Positions 59,616-64,000 of a stretch of 64,000 nucleotides of DNA are shown here, piece by piece. The stretch is taken from assembly GCA_963764215.1 (NCBI GenBank), contig CAVXRS010000003.1, positions 62,001-126,000 on the forward strand, in the 5' to 3' direction. This stretch comes from JAFDWI01 sp963764215 (lineage in GTDB: Bacteria; Actinomycetota; Acidimicrobiia; Acidimicrobiales; Iamiaceae). Below the pieces are notes generated by a model that did not search any database, was not told where the DNA came from, and saw only the letters and a program-made list of their open reading frames with translations. The translations under genes were made by a program, and so were the position numbers. The first letter of the stretch is position 1; each line of letters opens with the position of its first letter.

Positions 59616-59700
59616 CGGGGTTCCTCTCTCGGGGCGGGTCGAACGGTGGGGATCCGCTCGGTGGCACCATGCTGCCATCTTCGCGCGCGGCAAGTGGACA

Positions 59701-61107
59701 TCATCCGGGTTCGAGTGACGAAAGACGCACGTCGCCTGCGTAGCCGACCAGTGCACGGGCCAGGTCGTCCTGATGGCTGAGCAGCTCCGGGGAGACGTAC
59801 GCGCCGTTCGCGATGTAGGTGAAGACCAAGGTCGGACCGTGTCTGGTGTCCGCGAAGCCCGACAGGGCCGTGACGTCGTTCAACGTGCCCGTCTTGGCTC
59901 GGATCCGGCCCCGCACCGCCGGCATGGTGAACCGCTCGGAGAGTGTGCCGGAGCGACCGGCAACCGCAAGGCCCCGTCCGATCGTCGAATCGGCCCCGGC
60001 ATTTCTCAGCAGGCGGTCGAGCACCGCGCACGCGACCCGGTCGTGGTGGTCGAGTCCGGAACCGTCGTGCAGCACCACGTTCCGGGAGGTGAACCCGAGC
60101 CGGCCCAGCTCCGAGCGGAACACGTCGAGTCCCGCCGCGGTCGTGCCTCCGGATCCCTTCACCTTTCCGACCTCCTTGACGAGCAGTTCGGCGATCTGGT
60201 TGTCGCTGCGTCGCAGCATCTCGGCCACGATGTCCGACAGTGGCGGGGAGGCGATCGTGGCGATGTGTGAGGTTCCCGGAGGAGCGACCCCGGTCGTGGC
60301 GACGCCGTCGATGCGCACGCCCCGCTTCCGCAGCAGTTCGGTGAAGGTCGCGGCGGCGAACTGCGGTGGATCCGGTGCGGCCGTGAGCTGGTCGAGCGTC
60401 GTTTCGCTGAACTTCGCCGGGAAGGACGTGAAGCTCTGGTTCACCTCGAGCGCGGTGAGTGGTCCGAGTTGGTGCTGGTCGAGATACCGCTCGGGCCAGC
60501 CGCTGACCGCACGCTCGGAGTCGTACCGGGTTTCGTCGCCCACGACCGAGCCGGTGACGTGTCGCACCCCGGCGGCGACGACCCGGTCCGCGAGTTGTTC
60601 GAGCGATGTACCCCGGTCGGCCGGAGCGTGGAAATGGGCGAGGTAGGCGTCGGTTCCGAGGACAGGGTCTCCCCCGCCGACCAGGTAGAGGTCACCATCG
60701 ACCTGGCCGTCCACCGGTGCAGTGCCCTCCACCGAGGTCCGATAGCGGTGGTCCGGACCGAGCAGGTCGAGCGCGAGTCGTGCCGTCAACAGCTTCAGGT
60801 TCGACGCCGGCGTCATCGGCGCGCGAGTCCGATGGGCGTACAACGTCTTGCCGGCGGAACTCACCTGGATACACGTGTCGGGGGGGCTCGCGGCAGCCAC
60901 CCCGGCGAGGGCCGTCCGGAGCGCCGGACCCCGTGCCTCGGCCAGCACCAGTCCGGGCACCCGTCGGGCGCTGAACAGCGGCGTCGATACCGGCGGTGGT
61001 GTAGCCGACGCCGATCGGGCGGCGAACGTTCCGGGGAGCGACGCCGCCAGGAGACCACCGGCGACGGCCAGCGTCTGTGGGAGCAGGCGCCGACGGCGCG
61101 GGGTCAC
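59701..61107 (-). CDS. dacB: D-alanyl-D-alanine carboxypeptidase/endopeptidase (PBP4 family)
   Basis: Penicillin-binding protein of class C type 4, trimming peptidoglycan cross-links. Signal-like N-terminus (RRRLLPQTLAVAGGLLAASLPG) with an Ala-x-Ala-like site, then SxxK in PASNLKLLT, SDN in RRSDNQIAE, and KTG in AKTGTLNDV. The PBP4-specific insert lies between the first two motifs. About 468 aa. The GTG at 61107 overlaps the stop of the ligase alpha-subunit gene (GTGA), so its synthesis is coupled to an unrelated enzyme. Confidence 0.93.
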   Translation of the reverse strand: MTPRRRRLLPQTLAVAGGLLAASLPGTFAARSASATPPPVSTPLFSARRVPGLVLAEARGPALRTALAGVAAASPPDTCIQVSSAGKTLYAHRTRAPMTPASNLKLLTARLALDLLGPDHRYRTSVEGTAPVDGQVDGDLYLVGGGDPVLGTDAYLAHFHAPADRGTSLEQLADRVVAAGVRHVTGSVVGDETRYDSERAVSGWPERYLDQHQLGPLTALEVNQSFTSFPAKFSETTLDQLTAAPDPPQFAAATFTELLRKRGVRIDGVATTGVAPPGTSHIATIASPPLSDIVAEMLRRSDNQIAELLVKEVGKVKGSGGTTAAGLDVFRSELGRLGFTSRNVVLHDGSGLDHHDRVACAVLDRLLRNAGADSTIGRGLAVAGRSGTLSERFTMPAVRGRIRAKTGTLNDVTALSGFADTRHGPTLVFTYIANGAYVSPELLSHQDDLARALVGYAGDVRLSSLEPG

Positions 61108-62576
61108 CGGTCCAGTCCGTGGCGCCTTCGAAACGATGCGTGACGCCACAGCTGCTCGAGCGCCCGCACCGCCCGGTTGCCGGAGGGATAGCACAGACGA
61201 TGGTTGTCGCGGAGCGTCGCGACACCCGGGTTCTGTGGATCGGCGATGGCCAGTTCTGTCGCGCACAGCACCGGCTTGCCGGTGTCTGTGGACACGTCCA
61301 CGGCGGCCTGGGCGTAGCGGGCGTCCTGGCGTTCGTGGAAGGTCACGATCCGCTCCAGGCCGTACTCGGGATAGAAGCCCCCACGACGTTCCATCCGGGC
61401 CTGGTTCGACTGGATCCCGATCCCCAGATAGATCACCGCATCCACCTCGGGGTGTTCGGCCACCGCTCGCAGGACCGCCGGGATCGTGTCGCGGGTCTCC
61501 CCGCCGGCCAGATCCACCGGATTGTTCCGACTCCACCGGGGAGGCAGGAGCGCAGACAAGGTGTCGTGGAGATCACCGGGAAGGTCGATCAGCTCGAGCA
61601 CCCCACCCGAGATGATCGCGTCGGCGGTCAACACACCCCAACCTCCGGCCGTGGTGACCACGACGGTCCGGGGGCCCCGAGGCAAAGGTTGGGTCGCGAA
61701 GGTGGCGGCCGCGTCGAAGGCATCCTCGACCGTCGGCGCCCGGGTGACCCCCGCCTGTCGGCACGCGCCGTCGAAGACCCGGTCGTCACTGGCCAGGGAA
61801 CCCGTGTGGCTGGCCGCGGCCCGCTGTCCGCCCGCGGTCGAGCCACCCTTGACCACCACCAACGGCTGCTTCGACGCGACCTCCGCGGCGGTCTCGAAGA
61901 ACGCCCGACCGTCCGAGATTCCCTCGACATAGGCCAGCGCCACGTCGGTGGCGGGATCCTGCGCGAAATACGACAGATAGTCGCCGACCCCCAGCATCGC
62001 GGCGTTCCCCGCACTCACCGCCCGGGAGATCCCGACACCGGACTGCACGGCGAGGTTCATGAACGAAGACACGAGGTTGCCGGACTGGCTGGCGACCGCA
62101 ATCCTGCCCGCCGGTGGATACGGCGCGACGATCTGGGCACACAGCTTCACCGGCGTCGACACCACGCCCTGTCCGTTGGGACCGGCCAACACCATGTCCA
62201 GTCGTTCGGCTTCCGCCATCAGCTCCGCTTCGGCACGTCGACCTTGTTCGCCGGCCTCTCCGTAGCCGGCCGAGGTGATGAACGCGGCGCGGATCCCCTT
62301 GGCCGCACACTGCCGCAGGACCTCGACGTTCATCGACGCGGGCGTGCAGACGAAGACGAGGTCGGCCGCGCCGTCGGGAATGTCGTCGATCGTGGTCGAG
62401 GTGGCGATACCGAGGACTGACGACCCGTCACGGTTGGTGGCGAGGACGTTGCCTTCGTACCCGGCACTGAGCAGGTTGTGAAGGCTGACGAAACCGAACT
62501 TGCCCGGGTGGGTCGATGCCCCGGCGATCAACACCCCACGCGGTTCGAAGAGCGGGGTGAGCCGATGGTTCGCCAT
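61104..62576 (-). CDS. ADP-forming acetate/acyl-CoA ligase, alpha-type (CoA-binding) subunit
   Basis: 490-aa subunit with a CoA-binding Rossmann domain (RGVLIAGASTHPGKFG), two ligase-CoA flavodoxin-like domains, and the phosphorylatable histidine in AAASHTGSLA. ADP-forming acyl-CoA ligases convert acyl-CoA plus ADP and phosphate to acid plus ATP, or the reverse. The beta (ATP-grasp) subunit is encoded immediately upstream with a TGATG overlap. Substrate is not determinable; close paralogues in actinobacteria act on acetate, propionate or aryl acids, or are acetyltransferase-related. Confidence 0.85.
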   Translation of the reverse strand: MANHRLTPLFEPRGVLIAGASTHPGKFGFVSLHNLLSAGYEGNVLATNRDGSSVLGIATSTTIDDIPDGAADLVFVCTPASMNVEVLRQCAAKGIRAAFITSAGYGEAGEQGRRAEAELMAEAERLDMVLAGPNGQGVVSTPVKLCAQIVAPYPPAGRIAVASQSGNLVSSFMNLAVQSGVGISRAVSAGNAAMLGVGDYLSYFAQDPATDVALAYVEGISDGRAFFETAAEVASKQPLVVVKGGSTAGGQRAAASHTGSLASDDRVFDGACRQAGVTRAPTVEDAFDAAATFATQPLPRGPRTVVVTTAGGWGVLTADAIISGGVLELIDLPGDLHDTLSALLPPRWSRNNPVDLAGGETRDTIPAVLRAVAEHPEVDAVIYLGIGIQSNQARMERRGGFYPEYGLERIVTFHERQDARYAQAAVDVSTDTGKPVLCATELAIADPQNPGVATLRDNHRLCYPSGNRAVRALEQLWRHASFRRRHGLDR

Positions 62577-63268
62577 CAGCCCACCTCCACGAGCGCATCA
62601 ACGGCGACGGGGCGACCGTCGACGATCAACAGCGGGTTGACGTCCACCGATCGAACCTCGGGGTGGTCGATGGCCAGCCGGGACAGACCGACCAGCACCT
62701 CGACGAGTGCGGAGCGGTCCACAGCCGGCTCTCCTCGAAACGGACCCAGAAGCGCCTGATGTTCGAGTGCGTCCAGCATCTCGCCCGCTTCGACCCCCGT
62801 CAGCGGGGCGAGCCCGATCACCGCGTCGCCGATCACCTCGGCGAAGATGCCCCCGAGCCCGATCAGCACCGTCGGTCCGAACTGCGGATCCCGCTGCATG
62901 CCCGCGATCAGCTCGCGGGTGGCGCGGACCATCGGGGCGATCAGCACCTCGACCGGACCGTCCTCGGGCGTGGCGCGGGCCAACAGGTCGGCGGCGGCCC
63001 GCCCGACGGCATCGGCATCGGCGAGGCCCAGGTGGACCAGGCCGCGTTCGGTCTTGTGCGCGATCCGGTCACCGCAGAGCTTGGCGACGACCGGAAAGCC
63101 GATCTCCCCGGCTGCGTCGACGGCTCCGTCGCGGTCGGCGACCAGGCGTTCGGCCAGCAGGGGCAGACCGTACTCGGCGAGCAACTCCTTCGACCGGAAC
63201 TCCGACAGCGTCTCCGAAGCTGTCCCCGACGATGTCCCGGTGGCGATCTCGGACGGTTGCGCTGACAC
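62576..63268 (-). CDS. ADP-forming acyl-CoA ligase, beta-type (ATP-grasp) subunit
   Basis: 230 aa. FRSKELLAEYGLPLLAERLV and GFPVVAKLCGDRIAHKTERGLVHLG are the ATP-grasp_5 signature, followed by VEVLIAPMVRATRELIAGMQRDPQFGPTVLIGLGGIFAE. It supplies the nucleotide-binding half of the ligase encoded by the next gene, with which it overlaps by TGATG. The GTG at 63268 is 8 nt after TAGGCT. The open frame further upstream is transketolase shadow. Confidence 0.88.
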   Translation of the reverse strand: MSAQPSEIATGTSSGTASETLSEFRSKELLAEYGLPLLAERLVADRDGAVDAAGEIGFPVVAKLCGDRIAHKTERGLVHLGLADADAVGRAAADLLARATPEDGPVEVLIAPMVRATRELIAGMQRDPQFGPTVLIGLGGIFAEVIGDAVIGLAPLTGVEAGEMLDALEHQALLGPFRGEPAVDRSALVEVLVGLSRLAIDHPEVRSVDVNPLLIVDGRPVAVDALVEVG

Positions 63269-63276
63269 GCTGGGCG

Positions 63277-63292
63277 AGCCTACCGGTAGGGT
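63277..63292. promoter_or_regulatory. Divergent promoter with CTACCGGTAG core
   Basis: A 10-bp palindrome (63280-63289) carries TAGGCT on the minus strand (63277-63282, 8 nt before the ligase GTG) and TAGGGT on the plus strand (63287-63292, about 36 nt before the transketolase ATG). As at 23911, one gene is leaderless and the other has a leader with a ribosome binding site. Confidence 0.5.
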
Positions 63293-63328
63293 GGGAACCC
63301 GAAGCAGTCGGACACTTCGGAGCCCCGC

Positions 63329-64000
63329 ATGGAACCCACCGCCGAGCTGGAACAACGCGCGATCGCCACCATCCGTGGACTGGCGATGGACGGTCCGGAG
63401 GCCGCCGCGTCCGGCCACCAGGGCACGGCGATGGCCCTGGCGCCGCTCGCGCACGTGCTGTTCACCCGTGTCATGGACTATGACGCCTCGCAGCCCGACT
63501 GGCCGGACCGCGACCGATTCATCCTCTCCAACGGTCACGCGTCGATCCTGCTGTACTCGATGCTGCACTTGTGCGGATTCGGGCTCGACATCGAGGACCT
63601 TCGGCAGTTCCGCCGATGGGGCTCGCTGACTCCCGGTCATCCCGAGGTCGGCCACACCCGAGGCGTGGAGGTCACCACCGGGCCGCTCGGCCAGGGGTTC
63701 GCGAACGGTGTCGGCATGGGCATCGCCGAACGGTTCCTGCGGTCGCGGTTCGGATCCGATCTGGTCGACCACACGACCTTCGTGATCTGCGGCGACGGCG
63801 ACCTCTCCGAGGGCGTCAGCCATGAGGCGGCATCGCTGGCCGGCCACCTCCGGCTCGGCAATCTCGTCTACGTCTACGACGACAACCACATCACGATCGA
63901 CGGCCCGACCGAACTGGCACTCACCGACGACCCGGTCGGCCGCTTCGAGGCCTACGGGTGGCACGTCACGAATCTGGGTGAGGTGGCCGATGATCTGGAC
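63329..64000 (+). CDS. tkt: Transketolase, C-terminal part beyond the window
   Basis: Thiamine-diphosphate enzyme moving two-carbon units in the pentose phosphate pathway. 224 residues are visible: AIATIRGLAMDGPEAAASGHQG, LTPGHPEVGHT, GVEVTTGPLGQGFANGVGM, and the TPP motif GDGDLSEGVSHEAASLAGHL ending DDNHITIDG. GGAG lies 8 nt before the ATG at 63329. The frame stays open to the window end. Divergent from the acyl-CoA ligase operon. Confidence 0.95.
   Translation, partial: MEPTAELEQRAIATIRGLAMDGPEAAASGHQGTAMALAPLAHVLFTRVMDYDASQPDWPDRDRFILSNGHASILLYSMLHLCGFGLDIEDLRQFRRWGSLTPGHPEVGHTRGVEVTTGPLGQGFANGVGMGIAERFLRSRFGSDLVDHTTFVICGDGDLSEGVSHEAASLAGHLRLGNLVYVYDDNHITIDGPTELALTDDPVGRFEAYGWHVTNLGEVADDLD

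Noticed and set aside
1..64000. CRISPR arrays, insertion sequences, integrases, rRNA
   Set aside because: I looked for regularly spaced repeats, transposase-like frames and rRNA sequence and saw none; the only RNA gene found is tRNA-Pro.

Overview
The window is high-GC DNA from a member of the Actinomycetota. The main evidence is a nearly complete Pup-proteasome locus (trmI, arc, dop, pup, prcB, prcA, pafA, pafB, pafC), a fused CofG/CofH deazaflavin synthase for coenzyme F420, and a gcvH-garA-ftsR-DUF151-merR block in the same order as Mycobacterium tuberculosis Rv1826-Rv1830. Several details (zinc-ribbon GarA, very acidic DUF4193 protein, TANNNT promoter boxes placed about 7 nt before start codons, proteins I associate with Acidimicrobiia) make that class my best guess. 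This placement is inference. I see no rRNA, CRISPR array, insertion sequence, integrase or phage module; it reads as ordinary chromosome.

Layout. 1-7.6 kb: truncated ClC channel, typA GTPase, then a minus-strand group (McrC/DUF2357-like protein, McrB-like AAA+ ATPase, cysteine-rich protein, M20 dipeptidase) and a 65-aa protein. 7.6-14.5 kb: LOG-family protein, fbiC, ispH, and a 760-aa sulfatase. 14.5-23.2 kb: a translationally coupled run of hexapeptide acyltransferase, GT-B-like protein, der and aarF; then a membrane SpoIIE phosphatase, an acyl-CoA carboxylase beta subunit, an HMG-CoA-lyase-like protein and a zinc-ribbon membrane protein. 23.2-34.6 kb: tRNA-Pro(GGG), HIT protein, pgsA-like gene, a nucleotidyltransferase/phosphomannomutase-like fusion, gcvH-garA-ftsR-DUF151-merR-gcvT, and gcvP facing them tail to tail. 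34.7-41.7 kb: two lineage-specific hypothetical proteins, an orphan peptide-binding lipoprotein, a crotonase, a GNAT protein, and an acidic DUF4193 protein. 41.8-46.6 kb: tandem ThyX-like protein, M20D amidohydrolase, a stand-alone lipid-kinase C-terminal domain, tatC, tatA. 46.6-59.6 kb: glycerophosphodiesterase, signal peptidase I, then pafC, pafB, DUF3866, pafA, prcA, prcB, pup, dop, arc, ferredoxin, trmI and three small membrane-associated proteins. 59.7-64 kb: dacB, a two-subunit ADP-forming acyl-CoA ligase, and the start of a transketolase.

How the genes fit together. The 48-58 kb locus should encode the whole Pup pathway: Dop converts Pup-Gln to Pup-Glu, PafA ligates it to substrate lysines, ARC unfolds substrates into the PrcBA core, and PafBC is the transcriptional activator associated with this locus. 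GcvH, GcvT and GcvP are three of the four glycine cleavage proteins, next to GarA, which in mycobacteria adjusts 2-oxoglutarate and glutamate metabolism.

Two features affect the reading of the whole window. First, eleven genes are interrupted by reading-frame shifts, and 16 of the 17 shifts I can place are in the same (+1) sense. Because essential genes such as der are among them, I read this as uncorrected single-base insertions in the assembly and annotate each as one gene. Second, many genes have a TANNNT -10 box ending 6-9 nt (most often exactly 7) before the start codon, which implies leaderless transcripts.
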